A DNA stretch of 64,000 nucleotides from Eubacteriales bacterium (GCA_021373115.1 JAJFTI010000006.1:36914-100913), one strand, 5' to 3'; positions 34,689 through 44,347 are shown, numbered from the stretch's first letter. Program-made: numbers and translations. Notes: generated by a model from the sequence alone, not told the origin.

Positions 34689-35831
34689 TCAGTCTTCCAC
34701 TTCCGGAGTGGGCTTCGGCGTCGGGGTCAGCGCGGCGCCATAGAGCAATTCCTGCAGCGCGGTTGCTGCCTTCTTGATATTGAACTCCAGCTGGTCGGTC
34801 TTTTCATTCGTCTTGTCGTCCACATAGTACTTGTAGGTACCTTCCTGCGGGACGGCGTAAGGCGGCACAAACTGGATATCGTTTGTGAGGAGAACCTTAG
34901 CCAGCGCCATCATCGTTTCGGCCTTCATGTTTGTCGTAATATAGCTTGAGGCAAAGCTGATGAGTCCGGCGATGGCCTGCTCGTTCATTTCGCCCTTGAC
35001 CTTCTTGAACACGAGCTGAATGATCTCCTGCTGGCGGTTGACACGGTCAAAATCGTTGCCTTCGCCGCCGTCCTCGCCGGTGTGGCGGTTACGCGCATAG
35101 ATGAGGCACTGCGCGCCGTCAAGATGGACGATGCCGGGCGCGGCCGTGACGGTTTTCGCGTTTTTCACGATATCCGGCTCCAACTCGTGGATTCCCGTGA
35201 TGCGGTCGTTGATGAAGTTGATTTCCGCCTGATCGAGCTCCACGTCCAGCCCGCCGATTTTATCGATGAGCGCGGCAAACCCGTCGAAACCGACGGCGAT
35301 ATATTCCTGAATGTCCAAACCAAAGTTGCCGTTGAGCGTGTTGATCAGCTCGCCCGCGCCGCCGCCGCCGTATCCGCCGCGGTACGCACCGTTGAGCTTG
35401 TTCGAAAACGTAAAGCGGCCGCTGCTGCCAATGCGCTTGACGCGCGCGTCGCGCATGAAGGAGACGAGCGTCAGCGTGCCTTTCTCCTTATTCAGTGAAG
35501 CGAGCATCATAGAATCCGAGCGTCCGTCGGAGTTCTCCGTTTCGTCCGCATTGCGGGAATCGGTACCGATGAGAAGGATGTTGACAACGCTTTCTTCGAG
35601 CGCTTCTTCCTGATAAATCGGCATTGGCGTTGGCGAAGGGGTTGGGTCGGTGCCTTCAATAACGGCGATTACCGGTTCCTCGCTGACGACCGCCTCCAGA
35701 TCGCCGGTCGGTTTGGCGACGGTGTCCACCGCGTCCGCGCGCATGCTGGAGAGAACGTAGAGGCCGACGCCGACCACCGCCAGAACGATGATCAGAAGGA
35801 CGACCAATATTACTTTCATGACTCTAGACAT
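34689..35831 (-). CDS. LytR-CpsA-Psr (LCP) family cell wall ligase
   Basis: Attaches anionic polymers such as teichoic acids or capsule to peptidoglycan outside the cell. An N-terminal membrane anchor (VILVVLLIIVLAVVGVGLYVL) is followed by a Thr/Pro linker. The LCP domain begins at NILLIGTDSR near residue 84, with the conserved arginine/aspartate set GRSDSMMLASLN and FMRDARV, and ends with CLIYARNRHTGEDG and DFDRVNRQQEII. The TTG-less ATG start at 35831 has AAAGG ten bases upstream; a second ATG 12 bases later is possible. Confidence 0.92.
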   Translation of the reverse strand: MSRVMKVILVVLLIIVLAVVGVGLYVLSSMRADAVDTVAKPTGDLEAVVSEEPVIAVIEGTDPTPSPTPMPIYQEEALEESVVNILLIGTDSRNADETENSDGRSDSMMLASLNKEKGTLTLVSFMRDARVKRIGSSGRFTFSNKLNGAYRGGYGGGGAGELINTLNGNFGLDIQEYIAVGFDGFAALIDKIGGLDVELDQAEINFINDRITGIHELEPDIVKNAKTVTAAPGIVHLDGAQCLIYARNRHTGEDGGEGNDFDRVNRQQEIIQLVFKKVKGEMNEQAIAGLISFASSYITTNMKAETMMALAKVLLTNDIQFVPPYAVPQEGTYKYYVDDKTNEKTDQLEFNIKKAATALQELLYGAALTPTPKPTPEVED

Positions 35832-35886
35832 TAATTTTGATACCTTTCTTGCAAACTAAGGCTATATTCTATTACAAAACGTACCT

Positions 35887-35916
35887 ATAATACCATACGA
35901 AGGCGCTTCGGTTCAA
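35887..35916 (-). promoter_or_regulatory. Promoter of the LCP gene
   Basis: Minus strand: TTGAAC (35916-35911), an 18-base spacer, TATTAT (35892-35887) preceded by TGG, an extended -10. Confidence 0.65.
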
Positions 35917-36039
35917 CGCCGTAATGAAAACTCACAACTTTTTTACAACATTTCTGCCGGGGTCTGCGCGCGCCGGCGCGGCCGAATACGGCGCGCATCG
36001 TCAAACAAACGGAACTGCCTGAATGGCGGCGCTTGTCCC

Positions 36040-36069
36040 TTGCTCTGCAAGCCGAACATCTGCTACACT
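36040..36069 (+). promoter_or_regulatory. Promoter of the glycosyltransferase gene
   Basis: TTGCTC (36040-36045), an 18-base spacer, TACACT (36064-36069) with an upstream TGC that makes an extended -10. Confidence 0.55.
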
Positions 36070-36173
36070 GGCAAAAGGCGGGTTTTCGTTCGATTCACAG
36101 GCATGCCGTGCATGGATCGCAAACCAGGGGGAGCGGATTCGGATCGGAAACGCCGCGAGGGGGGGATCTCAGC

Positions 36174-37304
36174 TTGAAGGTACTTGTTCTGTCCTGCTCG
36201 ACCGGGCAGGGGCATAATACGGCGGCGCAGGCCGTTCTGGAGGCGCTGGAAGCGCGCGGTGCAGTGTGCGCGTTGCTGGATCCGTTTTCGTTTAAAGGCG
36301 AACGCGTAGCGAGAAACGTTGCCAACGCCTACATTCGCAACGCGGTGTTTGCACCGCACCTTTTTGGCGCTCTCTACCGGATTGGCGGGTGGATCAGCTC
36401 GAGTCGCAGGCACTCGCCGGTGTACTGGGCGAACACGCGGTACGCTTCCGAACTGCAGGCGCATATTGAGCGGGAGGCGTTTGACGCAGTGGTTACGTCC
36501 CACCTGTATCCCGCGGAGGCACTGACGTTCCTAAAGCGAAAGAAACGATTGCATGTTCCGTTTTATACGGTGATGACGGATTACGACTGCAGTCCGTTCT
36601 GGGAGGAAACACGGCCGGATTACTGCTTTACGCCGTCCGAAGAGATTTCGCAGATCTGTGTCAAGCGCGGCATGGCGCGCGAGCGGCTGGTTGAGACGGG
36701 GATTCCGGTGCGGAAAAGCACGCGTGAGCGCATTGGAAAAGCGGCGGCGCGTGAGAGCCTTGGGCTGAATCCGCAAACGCGGCTGATCGTAGTGATGGGC
36801 GGCAGTATGGGCGGCGGCAGAATGAAGGACGTTGTGCGGGAACTGCTCAAGCGCACGGAGAAGGGAACGCTCGTAGCCGCGCTCTGCGGCAGCAATCAGG
36901 CGCTGACAAAACACATGATGAAACGCTTTGCTTCGGAAGAACGGCTCCGGATCGTCGGTTATACGGCGCAGGCCGCACGCTGGATGGAGGCTTGCGACGT
37001 ATTGCTGACGAAACCCGGCGGACTTTCGAGCACGGAAGCCGCCGTCATAAACGTTCCTCTGGTGCTGACCGCGCCGATTCCCGGCTGCGAAACGCTGAAT
37101 GCCGCTTACTTTCAAAACCACGGGCTGGCACGGCGCGCGTTTCAGCCCGCGCTTGCGGCGGAGGAAGCGCTGCGGCTTCTGGAGGATGAAGCGGCGCGGC
37201 AGGAGATGCTGCGCTGCCAGCGGACGAACGTTTCCGCCAGCGCGGCGGACGACATTGCCGACTGGATCTTCCACGCGGGAAAGGGGCGGGAAAGATGCAT
37301 CTGA
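36174..37304 (+). CDS. Processive diacylglycerol glycosyltransferase (MGDG synthase/UgtP-like)
   Basis: A GT28-fold membrane-associated glycosyltransferase, about 376 residues, expected to glycosylate diacylglycerol for glycolipids or lipoteichoic acid anchors. The N-terminal VLVLSCSTGQGHNTAAQAV is the MGDG-synthase signature, and the C-terminal donor site has KPGGLSSTEAAVINVPLVL. TTG at 36174 is chosen because GAGGGGGG lies eight bases before it and the protein then starts right at the first beta strand. It overlaps the downstream acyltransferase-like gene by 10 bases. Confidence 0.88.
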   Translation: MKVLVLSCSTGQGHNTAAQAVLEALEARGAVCALLDPFSFKGERVARNVANAYIRNAVFAPHLFGALYRIGGWISSSRRHSPVYWANTRYASELQAHIEREAFDAVVTSHLYPAEALTFLKRKKRLHVPFYTVMTDYDCSPFWEETRPDYCFTPSEEISQICVKRGMARERLVETGIPVRKSTRERIGKAAARESLGLNPQTRLIVVMGGSMGGGRMKDVVRELLKRTEKGTLVAALCGSNQALTKHMMKRFASEERLRIVGYTAQAARWMEACDVLLTKPGGLSSTEAAVINVPLVLTAPIPGCETLNAAYFQNHGLARRAFQPALAAEEALRLLEDEAARQEMLRCQRTNVSASAADDIADWIFHAGKGRERCI

Positions 37305-37909
37305 AACCCGCCCTTGACGCGCTTGTTTTTACGGGAGCCGGGTTCGCCTCCGGCAGCATACTCTACAGCGCCTACCTGCCGCGGCTGATAAAGGGGATAG
37401 ACGTAACGAAGGCCAGCGAGGATAAAAACCCCGGGGCTTTCAACGCGTTCCATTATGCGGGTGTTCCGCTCGGAATTCTCTGCCTGGTCTGCGAGCTCGC
37501 AAAAGGCTGTGTTCCGGTGTGGCTTGCAATGCGGCTGGTCGATCCGGCATACCCGCTGTTTACGGCGGTGATGCTGGCCCCCGTTGCGGGGCATGCGTTT
37601 TCACCGCTCAGGCGCTTTCAGGGCGGCAAGGGAATCGCGGTCAGCTTTGGCGTGCTGCTGGCGCTGATTCCAAAGCGCCTGATCGTTTTCGTGCTGGCGG
37701 GGATGTACCTGCTTTCGCTGCTGCTACCGCTGCATCCGAATGAAAAACGAACGATCGCGGCGTTTTCCGCGTTCGCGGTGACCGCCATGCTGATTCAGGG
37801 GCCGTTTTCCGTGAAGCTCGGGTGCCTGCTGATTGCGGTGCTCGTGAACTATAAAAACTGGAGGGACGCGCATATTACGTTTCCGCTTTGGAACCGGGAC
37901 CGGGGATAA
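37295..37909 (+). CDS. PlsY-like glycerol-3-phosphate acyltransferase homologue
   Basis: A multi-spanning membrane protein, 204 residues, of the PlsY family that acylates glycerol 3-phosphate with acyl phosphate. The second and third family motifs are clear: GHAFSPLRRFQGGKGIAVSFG. The first motif, normally SGNPGATN, is altered to SEDKNPGAFN, so catalytic competence is uncertain; it may be a specialised paralogue. It overlaps the glycosyltransferase by 10 bases, consistent with a shared lipid pathway. Confidence 0.85.
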   Translation: MHLKPALDALVFTGAGFASGSILYSAYLPRLIKGIDVTKASEDKNPGAFNAFHYAGVPLGILCLVCELAKGCVPVWLAMRLVDPAYPLFTAVMLAPVAGHAFSPLRRFQGGKGIAVSFGVLLALIPKRLIVFVLAGMYLLSLLLPLHPNEKRTIAAFSAFAVTAMLIQGPFSVKLGCLLIAVLVNYKNWRDAHITFPLWNRDRG

Positions 37910-37933
37910 AAGGAGGCGCCGTATGAACCGTTC

Positions 37934-37985
37934 AAAAAAGCGTCCGGGTCGATTCGAATGGCGAATCGTAACGGACGCTTTCTCT
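37934..37985. terminator. Bidirectional terminator between convergent genes
   Basis: AAAGCGTCCG (37937-37946) pairs with CGGACGCTTT (37972-37981), enclosing a second stem CGATTCG-AATGG-CGAATCG (37950-37968). A- and T-rich flanks on both sides suit it for both the PlsY-like and the M3 peptidase genes. Confidence 0.85.
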
Positions 37986-38015
37986 TTTGCCGGATGCTGC
38001 CCGCCGGAAGGTACG

Positions 38016-39749
38016 TCAGGCGTTCAGTTCGTCGATGACATGCCGGACGGCTTTTTCCACGCTGCCCTCGGCAAACGGAATGTCGAGCCCCGCGAGAGAA
38101 AGAAGCTCGAAATAGCCCTTGCCGCCGCCCGCGCGGCAGAGGGCGAGATAGCTGCTCCAGGCGGCGGCATGGTCCTGCTTCATACGGCCGTAGAAGGAAA
38201 ACGCGCAGACCTGCGCGAGCGCATAATCCACATAATAGAACGGGTAGAGGAAGATATGCTGCTTCTGCATCCAGAATCCGCCTTCCTCCAAAAACGGAAC
38301 GCCGTCATAATCCCGCCAGGGCAGGTACGTTTTTTCGATTTCACGCCAGACCGCGCGGCGTTCCTTTGCGTTCATGGAAGGATTCGCATAGACGCGGTGC
38401 TGAAACTCGTCCACGCTGACAAGGTACGGGATCGTGCAAAGCGCGCCGGAAAGATGCGCATACTTCGCTTTTTCCACATTCGCCTCTCCGAAGAAGTCCG
38501 CGAGATACGGGTATGCGAAATGCTCCATGGTCATGGAGTGGATCTCGTTGACCTCGCTGGTGGAACTCATATAATCCATCAGCGGCTGGCTCCGCATGGC
38601 GGTATAGCCGGCAAACGCGTGCCCTGCTTCGTGGGTCAGGACGTTGACGTCCGCCGCGGTGCCGTTGAAATTCGAGAAGATGAACGGCGCTTTATAGTCG
38701 GCAATATACGTGCAGTATCCGCCAAGATGCTTGCCGGGTCGGGTTTCGAGGTCAAACAGGCCGTGTTCGGATAAAAAGTCGAAAAATTCTCCGGTTTCGG
38801 GCGAAATGGCGCGATACATCTTCTGCGCAACGGGAACAAGCACGTCCTCGCCGCCGACCGGGTCTGCGTTTCCGTCCGGAAAGACGCAGGTTTCGTCGTA
38901 GTACTTGAGCTTTTCGACGCCAAGGCGTTTTGCCTGCTCTTCCCGCAGCTTTGACACGGCGGGCACAATGGTTTCGCGCACCTGCGCGCGGAAGGTTGCA
39001 ACCTCGTTCGGGCCGTAGTCCGCGCGGTGCATGTTGAGATACCCGAGCGCGGTATAGTTCGGCAAGCCGAGTTTCTTTGCCATCCGGATCCGGATTCGAA
39101 TCAGCTTGTCGAACTGACGGTCGAGGGTTCGGGAGGCTTCCTCATAGAGCTTTGCCCAGGCAAGGTATGCCTCGCGGCGTTCCTCGCGATCCGGACTCTC
39201 CATGTGCCGCAGCAGACCGTAAAAGTTCACTTCCTCGCCGCGGAAGGTTGCTTTGCAGGCGGCGACGGCCTTTTTATAGGCGTTTTCCACGTTGCCCTGA
39301 CGAATCAGGTCGAGAATGATCTTTTTGCTCTGCGTCTGATGCTCCATTTCCGCAAGCGCAAACAGCTGTCTGCCGAATTCGGCTTCAAACTCCGCGCGAA
39401 ACGGCGTTTTGAGCAGTGCTTCGGTAAACGCTTTGCTCACGGGCATCAGCAGCGCGACGGCGCGGTTAAAGAACTGCATTTCGCCGTCGTAAAACTTATC
39501 CTTCGTATCAAGCGTGTTTCGAATGCTCGCGACAACGTAGCTTGTTTCCACGTGCGACATATCTTCTTTCGAAAGGAGATAGGCTTTGCGTGCATCGGGA
39601 TAGTTTGCGGCCTTGCGAAAGGCGGAAAGATGCTGTTTCAGCTGTTTTTTCAGCGCGCCCAAATCCGGCCGCCGGTAGGCGATTTCCGAAAACGTTCCGG
39701 AAAATTGCTCAAAGGATTGTTCGGAATCCGGCCTGACATACTTTTCCAT
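38016..39749 (-). CDS. M3 family oligoendopeptidase (PepF-like)
   Basis: A zinc metallopeptidase that cleaves short peptides in the cytosol, 577 residues. The active site is LTHEAGHAFAGYTA near residue 370, with the third ligand glutamate about 25 residues on (STSEVNEIHSM). The N-terminal helical domain and the C-terminal YYVDYALAQVCAFSFYGRM are typical of the family. No signal peptide is present. It has its own promoter, divergent from the GH3 gene. Confidence 0.92.
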   Translation of the reverse strand: MEKYVRPDSEQSFEQFSGTFSEIAYRRPDLGALKKQLKQHLSAFRKAANYPDARKAYLLSKEDMSHVETSYVVASIRNTLDTKDKFYDGEMQFFNRAVALLMPVSKAFTEALLKTPFRAEFEAEFGRQLFALAEMEHQTQSKKIILDLIRQGNVENAYKKAVAACKATFRGEEVNFYGLLRHMESPDREERREAYLAWAKLYEEASRTLDRQFDKLIRIRIRMAKKLGLPNYTALGYLNMHRADYGPNEVATFRAQVRETIVPAVSKLREEQAKRLGVEKLKYYDETCVFPDGNADPVGGEDVLVPVAQKMYRAISPETGEFFDFLSEHGLFDLETRPGKHLGGYCTYIADYKAPFIFSNFNGTAADVNVLTHEAGHAFAGYTAMRSQPLMDYMSSTSEVNEIHSMTMEHFAYPYLADFFGEANVEKAKYAHLSGALCTIPYLVSVDEFQHRVYANPSMNAKERRAVWREIEKTYLPWRDYDGVPFLEEGGFWMQKQHIFLYPFYYVDYALAQVCAFSFYGRMKQDHAAAWSSYLALCRAGGGKGYFELLSLAGLDIPFAEGSVEKAVRHVIDELNA

Positions 39750-39805
39750 ACGGCACCCCCGGTATCAATTTGCGCAGCGGCGGATGGTTTGCCGCCAGCG
39801 TTTCT

Positions 39806-39835
39806 ATTGTAATACGGTGTCCGCTTGTTTTGCAA
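39806..39835 (-). promoter_or_regulatory. Promoter of the M3 peptidase gene
   Basis: Minus strand: TTGCAA (39835-39830), an 18-base spacer, TACAAT (39811-39806). Confidence 0.65.
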
Positions 39836-39856
39836 GCAAACCGGACAACCGGCGGG

Positions 39857-39886
39857 TTTACATTTCATACGATTGTTGGGTATAAT
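39857..39886 (+). promoter_or_regulatory. Promoter of the GH3 gene
   Basis: TTTACA (39857-39862), an 18-base spacer, TATAAT (39881-39886). The transcript leader then contains GCGGCG...CGCCGC (39901-39924), a small hairpin before the start codon. Confidence 0.7.
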
Positions 39887-39945
39887 ACAGGCATCACGCG
39901 GCGGCGGGATTTGTTTGTCGCCGCCGGAATTGGGAGACTGCCTGG

Positions 39946-41244
39946 TTGTTCGGTGATTCGTTTAAAAAAATCCTGATGATCCTATTTCTGCTTGCGCTGC
40001 TCTGCGGGGTTACGCTCGGCGTTTTCCTTTCGTTTCCCGGCGGAAAGGCGCGCAATACGGACGCGGTCAACATGCCGGACAGCACGCCCTCCGTTACGCC
40101 GGGCACGCCGGCGAGCGAAACGCCGGAGCCAAGCGTGACCGCTGAACCGGAAACGGTTACGGCGCAGGAGTGGGTGGATCGCTACCTGGCGGCTATGAGC
40201 ACGCAGGAAAAACTGGGGCAGATGGTTCTGTTCGGGTTTACCGGCACATCGGACGTAACGAGCACGTTTCGGGATCTCTGGAGCAGTTATTGCGTCGGCA
40301 ACGCCGTTCTGTACGGAACGAATATAAAAAACGGCAACAGCGACGGCGGCTTCGGCCTCTGCGCCGACTTGACCCAAAAGATAACCGAACGGGTTGGAAC
40401 AACGGTTCCGCCGTTCGTTGCGATTGACGTGGAGGGCGGCAGCGTCGTCCGGTTCCGCTGGAAACCTCAGCCGGTATCGGCGCGTTCGCTCGGCCGCCGC
40501 CGGGATGCCGATTATGCGTTTGAGCAGTTTCAAACGATCGGTGAAAAGCTCGTTTCGGTTGGCATTAATCTGGATCTTGCGCCCGTTCTTGACGTATCCC
40601 AAACGCCGATGGACACCTTTCTGGAAACGCGAATCATCTCCGAAGACGCGAGTATCACCGCCGCCATCGGCAGTTCGGTAATCGACGGACTGCAGGCGAG
40701 CGGCTGCCTTTCCGCTGCGAAGCATTTTCCGGGGCATGGCGGAACGATAGAGGACTCCCACGCCGTTACCCCTATTGTGGAAAAGTCCGCGGAGGAGCTG
40801 GCCGCCTATGACCTTGTTCCATTCGTCAGCGCAATTTCCAGCGACGTGGACGCAATCATGGTTGCGCACGTGCTCTATCCCGCGCTGGACGGGACGGATA
40901 TCGCCTCCATGTCCCAACCCATCATTACGGGGCTGCTGCGCGAGCAGATGGGGTTTGACGGGCTTGTGATCAGCGACGACTTTCGCATGGAAGGGCTGAC
41001 TTCGCGGTATGAGATAGGCGATGCGGCGGTGCGGTTTGTTCTTGCGGGCGGAGATATGATCATGTGCGGCGCGCAGAGCGACAAACAACAGGCCATCATG
41101 GAGGCGCTGAACGCCGCCGCCGCGGACGGAAGGCTCACGCCGGAGCGAATCGACGAGAGCGTGAAACGGATTCTGCTCAAAAAACTTTCGCTCGGCGATT
41201 GGGACATTCAAACCGCGGTGACCGAGCGTACTCAGGGAAATTAG
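39946..41244 (+). CDS. Glycoside hydrolase family 3 (NagZ-like), membrane-anchored
   Basis: A 432-residue GH3 enzyme, probably a beta-N-acetylglucosaminidase acting on peptidoglycan fragments. The NagZ-type signature KHFPGHGGTIEDSH is present near residue 265, with the DSH dyad used in place of a distant acid/base, and the nucleophile aspartate is in LVISDDFRMEG. An N-terminal hydrophobic anchor (ILMILFLLALLCGVTLGVFL) and a Thr/Pro-rich linker place it outside the membrane. TTG at 39946 has GGGAG nine bases upstream; the later ATG at 39976 has no ribosome binding site. Confidence 0.9.
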   Translation: MFGDSFKKILMILFLLALLCGVTLGVFLSFPGGKARNTDAVNMPDSTPSVTPGTPASETPEPSVTAEPETVTAQEWVDRYLAAMSTQEKLGQMVLFGFTGTSDVTSTFRDLWSSYCVGNAVLYGTNIKNGNSDGGFGLCADLTQKITERVGTTVPPFVAIDVEGGSVVRFRWKPQPVSARSLGRRRDADYAFEQFQTIGEKLVSVGINLDLAPVLDVSQTPMDTFLETRIISEDASITAAIGSSVIDGLQASGCLSAAKHFPGHGGTIEDSHAVTPIVEKSAEELAAYDLVPFVSAISSDVDAIMVAHVLYPALDGTDIASMSQPIITGLLREQMGFDGLVISDDFRMEGLTSRYEIGDAAVRFVLAGGDMIMCGAQSDKQQAIMEALNAAAADGRLTPERIDESVKRILLKKLSLGDWDIQTAVTERTQGN

Positions 41245-41335
41245 TCGCGTTTGCTCCGCTTCTTTGGCAGCGGAGAACAGGAGGCGGCCGTTTGCCGCCC
41301 TTGAAATATCACGCGCCGAAAGATACAATGAAGCC

Positions 41336-42316
41336 ATGGAAAAAATTCAAACGCAACCAAACCGCGCCAAGAACGGTGCTTGGCTGATTCTTCTGCTGTC
41401 GGTCATCGTCGCGGCGGCAACCGCATGGATTCCCGCCGGGCTGCTGCTGGCGCCCGCCTTCTGGGCGTATGCCGGCGCGCGCGGAAAACCGGCCTGGATT
41501 GCGCTGCCGGCCTTGGTTTATGGCGCGCTGGCGCTTATGCTTTATAACACCGAAGCCGCGCTGGGACTTTTCGTTTCCGCAACGGCGGCGGCTTTCGCCC
41601 TCTACTATATGCAGACGCGGCGGATCAGCAACGCGTATACCGCGCTTACGCTTGCTGGGCTGTTCCTTGCGGGGCTTTACTGCGCGGTCTGCCTGCCGGG
41701 CATACTCTCCGGCGCAGGCGCGTTTGCGGGCTCGCAGGCCGCCATGGACGAGATGATTTCGTTTTACCGGACTGCCGCGGCGCAGATTTCCGGCATCAGC
41801 GCGGAGTATCTCGACTTCATCAACACCTATTTGGATGCGTTTTCCGAGGCGGTGCCCTCGTTTATCGTTGCGGCACTGTGTGCGGGCGCGGGCGTGCTCG
41901 GCTTGGGTAACCTTCTCTTTTTCCGGCTGTTCTGCCGCAGAAGAAAGGAGATTGCGATTTCGCCGATGCGCGAATTCCGCTACTGGACGATGCCAAGGAG
42001 CATGATGCTTGGGCTGTTTGCGCTGCTGATTGGCTCGCTCGTGCTCGAATGGACCGGATGGACGTTTTCGGACGGCATGTCGAGCACGGTGAATGTGCTG
42101 GTTGCCATGCCGCTGCTGCTGCAGGGGCTTTGCGTGATCGACTTCTTCCTGGCGCGCGCGCGGCGCAGCGCAGCAACCGCGCGGGTGGTGAGCTATGTGC
42201 TCATTGGGCTGTTGTTTGGCCTGGTGCAGACACCGTTGATTCTGCTCGGCTGCCTGGAACAGATCGTCCGGATTCGCGAGCGCACGCAAAATATGCCTCC
42301 AAAGCCCGCACTCTGA
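41336..42316 (+). CDS. YybS-like DUF2232 membrane protein
   Basis: A membrane protein of about 326 residues with some eight hydrophobic segments, matching the DUF2232/YybS family that commonly sits upstream of gdpP and rplI in Firmicutes; that gene order is kept here. Its function is not established. The ATG at 41336 agrees with the family N-terminus; the longer frame from 41264 runs into the gap after the GH3 gene. Confidence 0.82.
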   Translation: MEKIQTQPNRAKNGAWLILLLSVIVAAATAWIPAGLLLAPAFWAYAGARGKPAWIALPALVYGALALMLYNTEAALGLFVSATAAAFALYYMQTRRISNAYTALTLAGLFLAGLYCAVCLPGILSGAGAFAGSQAAMDEMISFYRTAAAQISGISAEYLDFINTYLDAFSEAVPSFIVAALCAGAGVLGLGNLLFFRLFCRRRKEIAISPMREFRYWTMPRSMMLGLFALLIGSLVLEWTGWTFSDGMSSTVNVLVAMPLLLQGLCVIDFFLARARRSAATARVVSYVLIGLLFGLVQTPLILLGCLEQIVRIRERTQNMPPKPAL

Positions 42317-42385
42317 CAAAGAAACCAATGGACGATTCCACTTTCGAGTTCGGATGAAACGTATTTCGCGAGAGGAGAGACACGT

Positions 42386-44347
42386 GTGAAACAGCGAAAA
42401 ACCTGCCTTGTTCCAATTGCGGTCCTGCTCCTGCTGCTTTGCGCTGCGATTGCGTTCTCCGACCTGCTGCGACCGAACCAGTTGACCGCGGGCGGGCTAG
42501 CGCTGGGCGTTTCGGCGCTGATGCTGCTGGTATGCCGCGCAATAGAACGCCGCTGGGCAAAGATTCAGCAGCAGCAGAACGACGATATCTTCTCCGAGAA
42601 CGCCGAACTGTCCAAACGGCTGGTCAATCAGATTGCGGTTCCCTGCGCGCTTGTGGAGAGCGGCGGCAGGATCGTTTGGCGCAACGAGAGTATGAAAAAA
42701 ATCTACGACGAACCGAACGTCTGCCGTGTTCAGCCGAATTTTGACTTTGCCGCGCCGCTGGTGGCCATGCCCGTGGAATTCGGCGGCAATACCTATCAGG
42801 TGATGAATGCGCCCGTCTTCCGCGAAAAAGATCAGCGGGCAATGCTCTTTCAGTATTGGCTCGACCGGACGGAGGCGGCGCATTATCAGCGTTTGTTCGA
42901 GGAACAGATGCCGCATGTCGCACTGATTTATATCGATAATTACGAGGAGCTTTCCGCGGACGTTCAATTCCACCGCGCAAGCGTATTTTCCGAGGTGGAA
43001 CGCCTGATTTCGGATATGGTCAAAGGGCTGGACGGCATCTACCGCCGCTATGAAAACGGGCGGTTCTTCGTCGTTTTTGAGGCGAAACACCTGCCGGAGA
43101 TGGAAAAGAACCGCTTTCCGCTGCTGGAGCAGGCGCATGCGATCGATACCGGAACGAACATGACCGTTTCGCTCTCCATCGCGGTAGGCGCGGCGGATCG
43201 CGTATCCCAGTCGGACGAAAGCGCGCGGCAGGCCATGGAGCTTGCGCTCGGGCGCGGCGGCGACCAGGCCGTGATCAAAAAGGGCGGCGGCTATGTTTTT
43301 TACGGTGGCAGAAGGCAGCCGGAGGCCATGCAGTCCCGCGTGAAGATGCGGCTTTTCAGCAAAGCCCTGCGGCAGCTGTTTGAAAACGCCGGGGATGTGT
43401 TCATCGTTGGCCACGGCAGGCCGGATATGGACTGCATCGGCGCGGCGCTGGGCATTGCCACCTGCGCAAAGCAGGCGGGTTCGCGCGCGTATATCGTACT
43501 CGGCGAGCAGAATTCGATGATTGAGCATGCGCTTGAGCTGATTCAGCAGAATCACGCCTACGGCGGAATGCTGATTGCGCCGGAGCACGCGGAAAAGATC
43601 ATGCGCCCCAGCAGCGTGCTGGTTGTTGTGGATACGCAGCGCATCAGCGCGCTTGTCGCGCCGAAGCTGCTGGAGCTGGCAAGCCGCGTGGTTGTGATCG
43701 ACCATCACCAGCGCGGAGCGGATCATATTGATAATCCGACTCTGCATTTTCTGGAGGCGCGCGCTTCGTCCACAAGCGAACTTGTCACGGAGATTTTGCA
43801 GTACTTCGACCCGAACCTTCGGCCGCCCGCGTTTGTCTGCGGAACGCTGCTGGCGGGTATTACGATAGATACGAAGCATTTTGCCTTCAACGTTGGCTCG
43901 CGCACGTTCGACGCGGCGGGGTATTTGCGCCGGAACGGCGCGGATATCGCCATGGTCAAGCAGATGTTTCAGGACGATATGGAGAGCTTTGGCGACGTGG
44001 CGAACACCGTCCGGAGTGCGGATATTCTGTCCGGCGGCGTAGCGGTGGCCACCGTTGGCGAGGACGTGAAGAACGCGCCGCTGATCGCGGCAAAAGCGGC
44101 GGACGAGCTGATTGGCATTCGGGGCATTGAAGCGGCGTTTGCGCTGGGCAAGGATGAAAACGGCGTCAGCGTCAGCGGGCGTTCGCTTGGCAAAATCAAC
44201 GTTCAGCTCGTCTGCGAAAAGCTGGGCGGCGGCGGGCACCTGACCATGGCGGGCGCGCAGCTGACGGACGTTGAGATTGACGAGGCGGAAGCGCTCGTTC
44301 GCGGTTATGTGGAACAATATATGCAGGAGGTTGAAACGGTAAAATGA
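42386..44347 (+). CDS. gdpP: Cyclic-di-AMP phosphodiesterase GdpP
   Basis: Degrades c-di-AMP and so tunes potassium, osmotic and cell wall homeostasis. 653 residues in the usual order: two N-terminal membrane helices, a degenerate PAS domain, a degenerate GGDEF domain, then DHH and DHHA1 catalytic domains. The manganese-binding motifs are GHGRPDMDCIGAALG near residue 345 and VVVIDHHQRG near residue 435; the C-terminal GGGGHLTMAGAQ is DHHA1. GTG start with GAGAGGAGAG upstream. The stop overlaps the rplI start (ATGA). Confidence 0.95.
   Translation: MKQRKTCLVPIAVLLLLLCAAIAFSDLLRPNQLTAGGLALGVSALMLLVCRAIERRWAKIQQQQNDDIFSENAELSKRLVNQIAVPCALVESGGRIVWRNESMKKIYDEPNVCRVQPNFDFAAPLVAMPVEFGGNTYQVMNAPVFREKDQRAMLFQYWLDRTEAAHYQRLFEEQMPHVALIYIDNYEELSADVQFHRASVFSEVERLISDMVKGLDGIYRRYENGRFFVVFEAKHLPEMEKNRFPLLEQAHAIDTGTNMTVSLSIAVGAADRVSQSDESARQAMELALGRGGDQAVIKKGGGYVFYGGRRQPEAMQSRVKMRLFSKALRQLFENAGDVFIVGHGRPDMDCIGAALGIATCAKQAGSRAYIVLGEQNSMIEHALELIQQNHAYGGMLIAPEHAEKIMRPSSVLVVVDTQRISALVAPKLLELASRVVVIDHHQRGADHIDNPTLHFLEARASSTSELVTEILQYFDPNLRPPAFVCGTLLAGITIDTKHFAFNVGSRTFDAAGYLRRNGADIAMVKQMFQDDMESFGDVANTVRSADILSGGVAVATVGEDVKNAPLIAAKAADELIGIRGIEAAFALGKDENGVSVSGRSLGKINVQLVCEKLGGGGHLTMAGAQLTDVEIDEAEALVRGYVEQYMQEVETVK

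Larger units (their letters stand above)
35832..36173. other. Divergent promoter region between LCP and glycosyltransferase genes
   Basis: A 342-base gap holding the LCP promoter at 35887-35916 and the glycosyltransferase promoter at 36040-36069. The stretch around 35965-36000 is very GC-rich and full of GCGC steps. No gene is supported here; the frame from 36033 reads into the glycosyltransferase but lacks family similarity before 36174. Confidence 0.5.

Noticed and set aside
36033..36173. Longer N-terminus for the UgtP-like glycosyltransferase
   Set aside because: The region contains the promoter; the GAGGGG site and family alignment support the TTG at 36174.
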